This document shows positions 11,876 through 22,614 of a DNA stretch of 64,000 bases, piece by piece (position 1 is the first letter of the stretch; each line of letters starts with the position of its first letter). The position numbers and the translations under genes were made by a program. The DNA is from Sternotherus odoratus (lineage: Eukaryota > Chordata > Testudines > Kinosternidae). The notes under the pieces were generated by a model. That model was not told where the DNA came from. It was given only the letters and a program-made list of their open reading frames with translations, and searched no databases. The stretch is from contig JAVMKO010000003.1 in assembly GCA_032164245.1 (NCBI GenBank), positions 62,008,390 through 62,072,389 of the forward strand. The letters run 5' to 3'.

Positions 11876-12836
11876 TGTGTTACTTCCAGGAGCAGAAATG
11901 AGGTTGCAGGGAGGAGGGAGAATATTAGTACCAGGACTGGCCATCTTGCGAAGCTGTTGAGGGGGTCTGTCCTCCTGCCCTACATTCCACAGCCCTTTCC
12001 CTCAAAATTGCTGAGCTGCTAGCATGGCTATTTCTCTATTTGAGGCTCAGGGACTGTTGATAGCATAGTTGTCTTTATATTACAGTATGTTGGTACTCAG
12101 GGCAAAGGGCAAGAATCTTTTATTTCTCTCCATCATTTATAAGTTACCATCAATTTAACCTTGTTATTGCAGCAGATCAAGAGCTAGAGTGAGCCATTTG
12201 CCAGAGACAAACTGTCGATGAGTCCTTGTAGATTTGATATAAAAAAATACAGACTTCAGTTTGCTTACAACAGGATTTTGATAAAGTAGGAATCCAGTTC
12301 TGCTATGGGTCTATAAATTGGAAGGCAGGAGATAGATCCAATGAAGAACAGAATAAAAGACTTTTTTTTCCCATGGGGAAAAAAAAAATAGCTTGGAGAT
12401 ATAAAACTAAAAACTAAAAACTGCTGAGTTTTAGGGTGATTATCTGAAAAACAGCTCTGTCATGGCCAGTAAACTCTGTATCAAGCACTGATAATTGGCA
12501 GCAGGCAGCAGAATGAAATTTTAAGACAAATAAGCATGAGCTATGCAGACAATACTCAAGCAGATGAAGGGGAATGTCTTTGTAATTAAAAAGTCACCCA
12601 GCACTCTAGTGTGTCTGAGGATTAGTGACAACTGTAGCAAACAGCTGCCATGAATCCTAGTGAACAAATAAGCCCCATCGACAGACTCATGAGCAGTGCA
12701 AAGTTAACAAAAACTTTAAATAAAAAACACCATCCACCCAGTTTTTGTCCTTAAAAGCTTTGCTTTTAAAAACCAGTCACATTTTGTGAGTGTGTGATGA
12801 GATCTGGCTCTCTGAGCATCAGGCACCTAATGTCCC
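11876..12836. other. Unassigned DNA with a small A/T palindrome
   Basis: At 12362-12389 a T8 run, cccatggg and an A9 run form a near-perfect short palindrome. It lies in purine/pyrimidine-skewed DNA. Nothing else is recognised; open frames are short and unsupported. Confidence 0.4.
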
Positions 12837-13354
12837 TGTGACAGGCTCCGCTACCGAGAATGAACCATCTCTGACACAGCAGCAGTAGAGGGTAAATTGG
12901 ATAGTTGCAGGGTGACAGTTAATTAGTTAAGGAACACCAGGGACTTATAAAGGGTTATGAGGGCCCAGGTAGGAGCCTAGAAAAGGGGGAAGTTCATGGA
13001 GGTAGAAGAGGAGTAGCTTCCTCCAGTGGTGTTTCCCTAGCAAGCAGAGGTTCCTAAAGAGAGAAAATGCTCCCACATCCCCAACACAGAGAGCTCCAGA
13101 GAAGGGATGACAATGCTCTTTAGACAGAGAAGACCTGAGATGACCTGGGTGATCTGGGGAAAGAGTGCACACTCCAGACTGGGAAAAAGCCTGGGGACTT
13201 AGAGCAGAAGGTTTGTTTACATATAACATTTGGCAGTTGATTAAATAAACTTGTCCCCTGAAGGGCCACTGCTCACTGTCTAAAAGCCTTATTAAACGTA
13301 CTGAAAGCTACTAAAGGCAGATGTGACTGGGATGAGACACTCAGGGGTGTTACA
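12837..13354 (+). mobile_element. LTR-like block (probable solo LTR)
   Basis: It begins TGTGACAGG and can be read to GTGTTACA, giving TGT...ACA ends. In the right order it contains a TATA box (tataaag, 12946-12952) and a poly(A) signal (aataaa, 13244-13249) about 105 bases before the proposed end, matching U3-R-U5 organisation. I could not find matching 5-bp flanks (gtccc versus agtat), so the exact ends, or whether it is a truncated LTR, are uncertain. No retroviral coding sequence flanks it. Confidence 0.5.
12946..12952 (+). promoter_or_regulatory. TATA box in LTR-like block
   Basis: tataaag about 110 bases into the proposed LTR, with a poly(A) signal about 290 bases downstream. The order fits an LTR promoter. 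Confidence 0.4.
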
Positions 13355-14429
13355 AGTATAAGTTAACTGTGAGGGAGTTGATCTCCTGTAAAACTTATTG
13401 CGAGTGGCTATTGTTATGAACACAAACTCTTATGTAGGGCTTAAACTTCATTTGCTCATGACGTGATTAGGAAGGTTTCCTGAGTTCAGGTCCTTAGTTT
13501 CTGCAGAATCTGAGCTTTCCCTTATCAATGCACAGAAAACCTTCCAAACATAAAGTACATTTAAATTGATGCTGTTTTCTGCCCTCTGTAGACAGATTTC
13601 ACCATTGTTTCTGCTGCTATTCATAGCTTTCCCACTCTTCAGCAGAGTAAAAATGGACCAAGCTTTCCAGTTTTTCACAGCTACCCACAGAGTTCTGAAG
13701 AGCAGAGAGGAAAAGTAGTTGTTCAGTTGCCACTGCTGCTATTAAACTGGCAGGTAGCTGTGAGACTGACACAGGGCCCACACTTGCAATTTTATCACAA
13801 TCCTTACAATATTTAGGGGCTTTTCTTTAAAGCCCAGCTCCTGGAGTCAACTGACTACAAGAGAATTGTCTTTATTTTTTTATTAAGTGAAACTAAATGC
13901 TAGATTCACAAATAAACTGAGCTGTGGTGATGCTCAATGTCACCATGTAACACTGACCAATGCTGGTAGTCGTTGGGCAGGATCAATTTGGGGACCTCTG
14001 GACCTCAGTGCATGAGCTTCTACCACATTAGCTGAAAACCAACTGGCTGCTCCTTAAGGCTGTAGGACAAACTCATTTAACTCTCTCTTTAAATGGTCTC
14101 GGTGCCACTAGATGGGACAGAACCCCACACCCAGGAGGCGGGCGGGTTACAATCACACCTAACTTCTAGGTGCCCAAAAAGGCATTGAGAATTCCAGTGC
14201 TGCGTGTGATGCCTCAGGTCCCTGTATAATGAGTGGGGAAAGAGTGTAACCTCAGAAGGGGATACACAAAAGCTAACTCCCCAGACAAACTAGCCAGTGG
14301 AGATGTCAAGGTGAAGGGTGTGCCCTAAGCTCCAACCTCTTCAGGGAGTTCAGTATTGAAGCTGCAGAGATGCACTTCCTTCTGCTTGGGATTCTCAGCT
14401 GCAAAGCCTCTCTAAGTGGTAGTGTGGGA
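13355..14429. other. Unassigned DNA
   Basis: No exon or repeat is recognised. Composition becomes more GC-rich towards 14100-14400, where the DNA may belong to the tRNA-SINE compound that follows. I cannot place a boundary. Confidence 0.35.
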
Positions 14430-14601
14430 AGTGAAGGAGCTTGTAGCCCAGTTGTTAGGGAACTGAGCTGTAGGAGACTCTGGTTAATTCCCTTCTGTTT
14501 CTGTTTTCTGGTTAATTCCCTTCTGTTTCAGAAGTTCTGCTACCTCTAAGTAGAGTGCCCTAATCGTTAAGCTATAGGACATTCTGAAGTGGGGTTCTAT
14601 C
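14430..14601 (+). mobile_element. tRNA-derived SINE, left part (split by LTR)
   Basis: A pol III A-box-like string tagcccagttg (14444-14454) fits TRGYNNARNNG. About 28 bases on, ggttaattcc (14482-14491) resembles a decayed B box. A second, related unit (ccctaatcgttaagctat, about 14558-14575) follows, as in dimeric tRNA-SINEs. The sequence is broken at 14601 by the LTR insertion and appears to resume at 16685. A 25-bp stretch is also tandemly duplicated at about 14481-14530. Confidence 0.5.
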
Positions 14602-15328
14602 TGTAAGATAATACCCTTCCCCCACACTAAACTCTAGGGTAAAAATGTGGGGGTCTCTTATGCATGACCACTTAACTCTAAGCTACTTTCCCAGCCTAAG
14701 TTAAATCTTTTCTCCCCAAACCCAAACTCCTCCAGTTGGGGACTGAGACCCGCTGCCACCATCAATGTTTTTATTCCAAAACTATGGAGTGAGGCACATT
14801 GAAACCCCCCTCTCTCCCTTAAGCCACCTGAGAGACAAAAGAACACAGACTCTGAGCAACAGCCCCTCCCCCTGCCACCCAGGAGAGATTCCAACACACA
14901 GACTCTCACTAGTCATGGCTACCCTGATCCAAAGCTAGGATCTCTTCACTAGAATTACCAGACAATTCTTATACAAAAAAAGGTTTATTAAAGAAAAGAG
15001 AAAAAAGCATACACTTATACAGACTTCACAGTTACTCAATTCTCTAGCCTTAGACTCTCCCTTGAGATTTCTCTCCCTGATAAGGTTAAGGACACCAAAG
15101 ATTGATTATAAAGCATATACAGTAAAACCTCGATATAACGGACTATTCGGGCGAGGGGGTGTCTGTTAAAGGCGAAAGTCCGTTATATAATAAAGTAGGT
15201 TTTCCGAATGCGTATGTTAAAAAATTGACAAATTAGTTAGTTTACCTGTTTTTACTTATGTAGACATGTTTGTGTAATTAAAATTAAGTATGTATGAAAA
15301 GTTTAATTTCACAGAAAAGTTTTCTATA

Positions 15329-16258
15329 CAGTAGACTCTGGATTATTCGGGATGATCGGGAAAACCTTAATCCTGGTTAATAAAATCCCCAATAATCACG
15401 CGTCTACTGGGGTGGAGGGGGGTTTGCCGGCCGCCCTGGGGGTGGGGGTGGGATGGTGGTGGTCCCACCAACTGCCCCAGTCAGCTCCCCTGCTAGCCTG
15501 GGTGTAGGAAGCCTGCCGCCGCTTTGGGGTTTTCCCCCCAGGCTCCTGCCAGCCGTGGTCTCGGCTCCTGCTGCCAGATTGGGTTCCCTACACCCAGGTT
15601 GGCAGCGGGAGCTGACTGGGGGAGGCGGCAGGAGCCTGGAGGAGAGCCCAAAGAGGCGGCACACTGAGCACTCCGCCTGCCGCCGCTTTGGGATTTCCCC
15701 CCACGCTCCTGCCAGCTGGGGTCTCAGCCCGCTGCCAACCTGGGCTTCCTACACCCAGGCTGGCAGCAAGTTGAGACCCCGGCTGGCAAGGGGCCAGTGG
15801 AGGAAACCCCAAAGTAGCCTGCTGCCACTTTGGGGTTTCCCCCCGCTGGCCCCTTGCCAGCAGGGGTCCTGCCTCCTGCCCCAGTCTGCTCCCGCTGTCA
15901 GCCTGGGTTCCCTGCACCCAGGGTGTCAGTGGGAGCTGAGTGGGGCAGGTGGCAGGAGCCTGGGGAGAGAGCCCAAAGCGGCGGCAGGGTCAGCACTCAG
16001 ACTGCTGCTGCTTTGGGCTTTCCCCCCGGGCTCCTGCCAGACGGGGTCTCAGCCCGCTGCCAGCCTGGGTTTCCTACACCCAGGCTGGAAGCAGGCTAAG
16101 ACCCCAGCTCATAAGGGGCCAGTGGGAGAAGTCCCAAAGCAGCGGCAGGCTAAGGCTGAGCCCGCCGCTGCTTTGGGGCTTCCCCTACCGACCCGTTTAG
16201 ACATCCCGGTTAATCCGCAGCCCAGTTAACCCGCACCCGGATAATCAGGAGTCTACTG
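15329..16258. mobile_element. Second pogo-like element nested inside the first
   Basis: TA flanks at 15327-15328 and 16259-16260. The termini are CAGTAGACTCTGGATTATTC on the left and, inverted, CAGTAGACTCCTGATTATCC on the right. These differ from those of the host element, so this is a separate family using the same TA target rule. The ends are AT-rich and the core (15470-16190) is very GC-rich. It has no transposase. The long GC-rich open frame 15453-16229 is a compositional artefact. Confidence 0.88.
15512..16183. repeat. Four tandem GC-rich fold-back units
   Basis: Each unit opens with gccgctttggg followed by a C-rich run, passes through a loop like gggtttcctacaccca, and closes with cccaaagcggc, so each can fold on itself. 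Approximate units: 15512-15662, 15677-15818, 15820-15988 and 16003-16147, plus a half unit at 16161-16183. Arms include paired tracts such as ggctcctgcc and ggcaggagcc. Unit sequences have diverged, but the plan is kept. Confidence 0.75.
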
Positions 16259-16679
16259 TAACAGTGAATTAATAACAAAAAATAACCTGTTAATTTAATT
16301 ATAAGCAAATCTTGGATAAAAGCATTTTAAAATTAACAGGGTGTTAATTTTCACATATGACATACGGACCGGAAATTTTGTCCGTTAAATCCGAAGTCTG
16401 TTAAATCGAGGTCCGCTAAATCGAGGGTTTACTGTACAATCAACAACTCTACTTACTGTTAGTCTAACTTTGCAACTTATGAAAGGGAAGGTAGGAAGAT
16501 GATTCATACCCCAGAGCTGGGGAGAAGAAGATGGAGTCAGCCCAATCCCCTGGACAGAAGTGAAACTAAACTCCTTTGTCCCTAGAAATTTGCATTCTTA
16601 ATACGTCATAGCTTCTTTGGCTTCAGGTTAACCCCTCACAGGTAAAACAGTAATTCTAAGGCACTTCACACTTATGACA

Positions 16680-17010
16680 CTATCCATCACTTCTGTGAAG
16701 CTAGACCACTGTGGGAAAAATGTCAAAACTCATTGGAGTGGAGTAGAGTGGATCCTGAGTTGCTCATCTCCAATTGAGTGCTCTAGCCAGCAGGCTACAA
16801 AGTCACTCTTGTATATGTGCACACTCTCTGGCTCACTGATTCTTTCAGAGTGGAACAGCATTAATAGGAGAGACTGAGGGAGCCCTACATCAGAATATCC
16901 TGTCACCCACTGGTTAGGGCACTAACTTGAGAGGTGGTGGATGCACTTGAACCAGGGGTCTACCATTTCCCAGGTGAGTACATTTAGTACTGTAGCTACG
17001 AGGGAGCTCT
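16680..17010 (+). mobile_element. tRNA-derived SINE, right part
   Basis: It resumes after the LTR target duplication. It contains gagtgctctagccagcaggctac (16775-16797), the reverse of a tRNA-like head, and a forward head ctggttagggcactaac (about 16910-16926). This fits a dimeric tRNA-SINE compound of the kind common in turtles. It is old and diverged; boundaries are approximate. Confidence 0.45.
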
Positions 17011-17873
17011 TCCTCCATTTTCCTCCAAGCTCTCCTATAAGAGTCTGCTCTGGTAAGGGTGCTTGGCCTTTATCAATAACTTAACTTTTGAGTTAGCTCA
17101 ATTCAGTCAGACACTAATATCAGGTAGGTAAAATGAGGTGCCCATAACAGTTATTTAAAAATCAAACAAATGGATATTTCCCTTGTTCTCCACAGTTTGC
17201 TATTTGGAGTCCCCAGGAATCTCCCCTAAAGCTAATAAACCTCCACAACTCTTTGATGGTAGATTAATATAACTGGAGTACACTCTTTCTGGGCAAATAA
17301 AGTTTTGCTCTCCTTTCTCTCTTACAGCAAATCTGACTGTGATCAAAGACTTCTATAATTACTCATTAATGATGGAACTATTGATTCAGTAGTTGTAGCA
17401 GAACCCCAGGAAACTTATCACCATGTATTGTAATGTGCATTCCCCCACTGTATAGTTTTCCTTTCTTATATATAAATTAAATCAGCCAGGCGTTTCCAAC
17501 CTGTCTCAGTTAAAGCTCATGTTTTAATATTTGTATTTCAGCAAAGTCACCCAGAAGATCTAATCAAGCATCAGGGGTCAACTAAATAAGGTATGGTATG
17601 GTGGATGTTATTATTATGATATCCACTTTTGAAGTTCTTTTTGAGAAGTGCCCAGAAACATAGAGAAATGAGTGCTTTGTTAATTTGGAAAGTGCATCAA
17701 GGGGGCAAACTTATTCATGAGCCAAAACAGAAAAATCTAATATTCCAGATATATATAAAACATACTGTTAATTGGGGTTTTGCTAACCCAAATCTCTCAG
17801 TAATTTTACTTCTTGTGAGGTTGTGGCAGGAAATAAAATCAACAAGAACACAGGCATCTGGCCAATAGATAGT
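17011..17873. other. Unassigned DNA
   Basis: AT-rich; no gene or repeat is recognised, and all open frames are under 80 codons. Confidence 0.4.
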
Positions 17874-18257
17874 TGAGGCAAACAGGTAAACAAAAGTGCT
17901 TTCACTCAAGGCTTCTACTTTATTTAGTCTCCAGCACTTACACACATCCACAACAGGTTAGCAGAGCACCCCAAAGAAACCCCAGATACATATTTACCCA
18001 GATAATTTCCTTCTTACAAAGGTCTTGAGGAGGTCTTGAGTCAATAACTGTAGATGTCCAGTGGCCAATTTTCTGTCTGCAGGGGAACCTGAGAAGTGTC
18101 CATCAAGGTCAGATTGTTTCCTCTTTTTATACCCAATTTGTTAGTATTGCATAGCTTGTCCATAAAAAAAACCCAAACCTCTGCTGAGCGGAAGCTAAGT
18201 GTGGAGTATTCCAGTCTACAGTGTAGAATTTTCCATCAGTTAGCCAGATGAATAGCA
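17874..18257 (-). mobile_element. Candidate solo LTR, minus orientation
   Basis: On the minus strand there is a TATA box (tataaaaag, 18123-18131) followed about 200 bases later by a poly(A) signal (aataaa, 17919-17924), the order expected of U3-R-U5. Ends can be set at tgaggc...tagca, with matching 5-bp flanks atagt (17869-17873 and 18258-18262). Against this, the terminal inverted repeat is only TG/CA and U3 would be short. The element might instead extend to about 18450. Confidence 0.42.
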
Positions 18258-18528
18258 ATAGTTTACTGTTGCCAGACTTTCCATCTTGCAAAACTGCAAG
18301 CTTTAGAAAAAGCTAATTCAGGAGGGCACGGGATCATGTTTACTCCTCAGGGTCACTCACTTTCACATCTCCCCTCCCCTCTTGCCCTGCTAGTTGTGCT
18401 AAGATTTCAGAAAGACCTTCTTTAGTTGCTTTTGGTAATACGCATAACAATTGGTATTCCAGCTGCGGGAAAAGTTAACAAAATTTCCTTCTTACAAAGC
18501 TACTGGAATCAGCATGACCTGTCAAAAT

Positions 18529-18548
18529 GGGGGGGGGGGGGGGGGGGG
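18529..18548 (+). repeat. 20-nt guanine run
   Basis: Uninterrupted G homopolymer, followed by ttggagg. It could form G-quadruplex or triplex structures, and its length is likely to be misassembled or polymorphic. Confidence 0.95.
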
Positions 18549-21500
18549 TTGGAGGAAGAAAACTTGTAAGCTCTTCCACTGTACTGTGGACATAAAAAGG
18601 AGTTGCCTTCTTCCTACTTTAATGAAAAAATAGCTGAAAGCTGTGAATACATTTTTATTTGATTCAGGTACATAACAGAATGAAGGCTAGACTTCAGGTA
18701 TAACTTGTTGCTGAATTTGCACTTTCAGCTTCGGAACCTCTTGCAGGCATACTAATAATTTATTTGACCACTTAAAAGCAGGTTTCTTCCAGTTGGAAAG
18801 GCAGGCAAACAGCTGTGTCTGCAGCTGATGTTATTGCTTCTCTTAGGCTGGAGAGGCTTTTATCCTTGGTAGCTGGCTCAGTCCCCTGTTCAGCTGAGTG
18901 CATCTCTTCCATAACCTTCATACTCTCTGCCAGATCACGTCCTTTCTCATTTCAGTGTTCCCCCAAAAAAGTCCTCCTAGCAGAGATCTATTATTATTAT
19001 TTTCTTTTTTTGCAAGGAATAGTCTGATTATTTCTACTATGATGGGTTTTCAACTTTGTCAAGAGCTGAAGTTTAAGCTCAGAGTCATTATCTTTTGTTT
19101 AATAATGTCAATGTGTCCACAAAGGTCAGATCATAACTATTCAGTAGGCCAATTATATTCCCCAAATGACTGCTTCAGCTGTGTTGGCCATTGTCTCATC
19201 ACAGAAGCATTCATCACTCCCTGTCACAACAACAAAGAATGTCCCTTTATATATACAAATGAAAAACTTAAGTGTGGGATTTTGAAAAGTCCCCAAAGGA
19301 CACAGATGTCTGACTCCAACTGAAAGTCATTAGGACTCGACATCTTTCTCCCTTATTTGTTTTTGACAACCCCACCCTAAATGGATTATTGGCTGGGCTA
19401 TGGCTTCTGAAAACTTTGCTCGTGGCCTGGACAGTATAAATAAGTATCAAATAGAGTTTCTTGTGCTCAGGAGAACCAACCACAACTTTACCCTTTTCTC
19501 TGGACAGCCTTATATTACAGCCATGGTTTCATCAACTTTGGTAAACAGCAGAATGTTTAGAGCCTTATGAAATGGAGAGATTTTAGTCCACCCAGTAGCT
19601 GAGTATCACCTCACTCAAATAAAGCAGTACATTTACATTCTCAGCTGAGAGATCAGGAATGAAATTATTATAGAGACCAAATGCACCTCTATTCTTTTAG
19701 GGTTGAGGTACCTTGCTGAGGTATTTTGAAGAAAACTTGTCCTACTGCTGACAATGCTTCATCTGTTCATTACCATCTTTCCTGGTATTACTCAGGCACC
19801 GTTCATGTTCATTACACTCACTTTAAAAACAAGGATGGAGGGGAGTTGGTCCCCATTTACTGTAGCTGTATTTTTCACTTTCTATGCTTTAATTCTCCAT
19901 TATATTTATTAATATTCTTGAGGATTTGTCAGTGGGCTGAGGAGTAAGACTTCAAAGACTTCATGCACACAGGTACATCCCAAACCACACTGACAAGGTT
20001 AATATATATACCTAAGATGTCTAAGAAGTGAGCCAGGTCACTAAGGGGCACACATCTTTATTACCACTTGTGCAGGGAAATCCCCCTCAGACTGGCAGCT
20101 TGGGGAAAGCAATGGATTAGGGTTGCTGCAGAAAGCAGGCAAAGCAATCCCCACTCCCACACCATTTCTCACAGAAGAGGGTGGGAAGGAAGGAGCAGAA
20201 AGAGCCCAGTAGCTTAGGCTGATTCTTGTCCCTTCTTCCTTTCCCCTCCTGTGAACAATGGGGAAGGGATAGTAACTTTGCTCCTCTTCGCTCTCCCCCA
20301 CCCCCATCAGTACCTGTAACATCTGGCCTGGGGAAGAGGGAATCTGACTGCAGCCTCAGGAGCTGCAGGGAGAATACCGGTGAGTCTGCTCATGGGCAGC
20401 TGAATTTATGGGGGAGGAGTTGAAGGGGACAAAACTGATGTGGGGACGGAGGGACTAGGATTGGTTTGGGGAGTGGTCAGAATTAATTGTTAAGCAAGGG
20501 AAGAGGAAAGTGGGTGTGAGGGGGAACTTCACTTTTGTCAGTCACTGATGACTTGGAAGTTTCAGCCAGTGCAAAACATGCTTGCTCTCTTATTTAAAGG
20601 CACGTCTATAGGAAGCATGTGTTTTACCAGCTCTCAACACTTTCAGTTCAAGGTGCTCATTTTGAGTGCAGTGATTTGGGTGAGTCTGATTTAGAAACTG
20701 CTTTTACAGTTTGCATCTTGCATAGTTTAGCGATACCTCCTGCCTCCTCCATTCACAATGCATTACCAGAGCACTAAAATAGCTGGATGTTTGTTTAGTA
20801 ACAAGATGTGTTCGTGCCACTTCAGTGTCTCTCACCACAATCACAACATTTTAATTTAAATCTAAATGGTCATGATATATTTGAATGTAAAACCAAACCA
20901 AACTTCTTAAAAGAACCAAAACTCTTTTCTTGTGCTTGCTAAAGTATCCCAAAATCAATAGTTCAGAAACACAGTACAAGCATTCCATAATGTGCATTAA
21001 AATATATTGCTAAATTTAAATGTAAAATGAATCAGTTATATAAAATGAGGTCAGAAAGCATTTGCCATTAAAGAATATTTACTTTCTCCCTATGCTTTAT
21101 CATATAAAAGGATATAAGAATTTCTGTAAGTTATACTCTCATTACAAATGTACCATTGTCAATGATTTGCTAGCAATTTCGTTCTGGAATATGACTTTTT
21201 TTCCTATGAAAATCGAAATTATTTCATTTATTGTATTTGTTTGCTACCAGATAGTCCAATTTACTTCAGTTTTGCTATTTTCTTCCACTGTTGTTAGTTT
21301 ATCTGAGAATCACTGAAAAAAGTATAGCACTCTTTACACATTACAATTCATGGTAGGTTTGCACCTTCCATAATGGTCCAAACTTTCAAATTCTGGTATA
21401 AAAATTACTTTTTTAGCAAAGTTTTACACCATTCACTTAAATCCTCTCTAATCTGACATTCTAATGGCCTTTATTAACCCCTTTCTTGGCATTCCCCACC

Positions 21501-22538
21501 ATGTACAGGAAGGCTTGTAATTTATACGTGGAAGTTTTCATTTTCAAATGATAGAAATGCTGACTCACTAATGTCCGTTTCAAATAGACTCCACCATTAG
21601 TAAATATAAATAGGTTTTACCCACTCACTCTTTGTGGTTCTGAGATCAGAGAGATTTATATGTCAGTTTAAGAGTTTAGTTAGTTTAGTTTTAGTTGCAT
21701 GGGCTGATACTCCCAGGTGCCATGACTTATGTGTAGTTTATTGTTCCAAGCACCACAGTAAATCAATATCCTTTCTAATCAGTTTATAACTGAATTATAC
21801 AAAAATTGTAGTTTCTTTTTTTATTATTACAGTTAACCCCAGTATTTAATTCCTGAGATATTTGGTAATATATTTATAAAGATTAAGGGGTAGGTTGTGT
21901 TTTAGAGCATATATTCTAAGTGGATACATAGGGACTACACTGCAGTGGAAGCCCTCCAAAGAATGCTGCAATGACTTTGAGGACTGCATGCATGGACCTT
22001 CCAATGGAAAGGTACAATGTGTGTTTCCCCTTACTTCCTGGGTCAGCTCCACTGGCTGGGGTGCAAAGGGCATTATGGCGATATCTCTGTCCCCACCTTG
22101 CCTGTCCGTTGGGAGCTAGGTGTCTTGCTCATGGAGCAATAGCTTTGCTCCTGACAGGGGCTGAAGTGGGGGAGGGGTTGTATAGGAGTACCAGAAGAAA
22201 AGGGTCATTTGCACCCTCACAGTCTTTGAGCACCCATCTGGTAGTGTGAAATTCATTGTCAGAAATAACATTTTTATAGTAGCAAATGCAGGTAAGCATT
22301 CGATGGTAAGAATATTTTGGAAGTGGCAAATGAATGGTACACGGTGATATACATAAGGGAAATTGTTCAAAGATTTGTTTGTTACAAAATCACTTGAGAA
22401 ATGTGAGTGCTTGTAGGATATTGTGACGGTCACATTTTAGGCATATGCAACCTGGGTTTTTTTTATTGCTATTAATCATATGTACAGTACCTGCAATGTT
22501 TTAGGTCCTTTAGACATATGTAAAAACACTTTCCCTTT
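18549..22538. other. Unassigned DNA
   Basis: No exon, RNA gene or repeat is recognised over about 4 kb. 20040-20560 is comparatively GC- and purine-rich; 20780-21320 is strongly AT-rich. Open frames (longest 141 codons at 18898-19323) show no domain. This could hold single-copy intergenic or intronic DNA, possibly with conserved non-coding elements that cannot be judged from one sequence. Confidence 0.4.
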
Positions 22539-22614
22539 GGCCCAGATCCTCAAAAGTATTTAGGTGCCTAACTCCCATATATCTTAATAGGAGATGCCTT
22601 TGAGAATCTGGACC
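22539..22614. mobile_element. Short fold-back MITE, 76 bp
   Basis: The left arm ggcccagatcctcaaaag and the right arm tttgagaatctggacc are inverted copies around a short centre containing taggtgcctaactccca. It would form a single hairpin. The same family occurs at 58733-58925 and, in a related form, at 62446-62616. Confidence 0.65.

Larger units (their letters stand above)
15120..16434. mobile_element. Pogo/Tigger-like non-autonomous element, outer
   Basis: Flanked by TA on both sides (15118-15119, 16435-16436), as expected for Tc1/mariner-pogo insertions. The termini are CAGTAAAACCTCGATATAAC on the left and, inverted, CAGTAAACCCTCGATTTAGC on the right. Subterminal sequence is also shared with 52213-52853 (ggactattcgggcgaggggg on the left, ccgaagtctgttaaatcgag on the right). 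There is no transposase frame, so it is a MITE-like derivative. It sits inside the LTR 14602-16679 and hosts a second element at 15329-16258. Confidence 0.9.
14602..16679 (-). mobile_element. Solo LTR, ~750-bp family, copy 1 (with nested DNA transposons)
   Basis: The element has tgtaag...tatgaca ends and perfect 5-bp target duplications ctatc at 14597-14601 and 16680-16684. After subtracting the nested pogo-like insertion (15120-16434 plus one TA), about 761 bp remain. This matches the copies at 57151-57898 (748 bp) and 42264-43332 (about 753 bp after subtraction). Shared landmarks on the plus strand include ctctagggtaaa near the left end and caggttaacccctcacaggtaa near the right end. It lies in the minus orientation relative to copy 2. 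No internal retroviral genes are present, so this is a solo LTR made by recombination or an internal deletion. Confidence 0.9.

Noticed and set aside
12362..12389. T8-cccatggg-A9 palindrome as a terminator or regulatory hairpin
   Set aside because: Short, low complexity, no gene nearby; chance in AT-rich vertebrate DNA.
15453..16229. Longest open frame of the window (258 codons, plus strand)
   Set aside because: Lies wholly in the GC-rich tandem fold-back array of a pogo-like element. All frames are long there because stops are rare. Pro/Gly/Ser-rich with no domain.
18898..19323. 141-codon open frame
   Set aside because: No recognisable motif and compositionally AT-rich; treated as chance.
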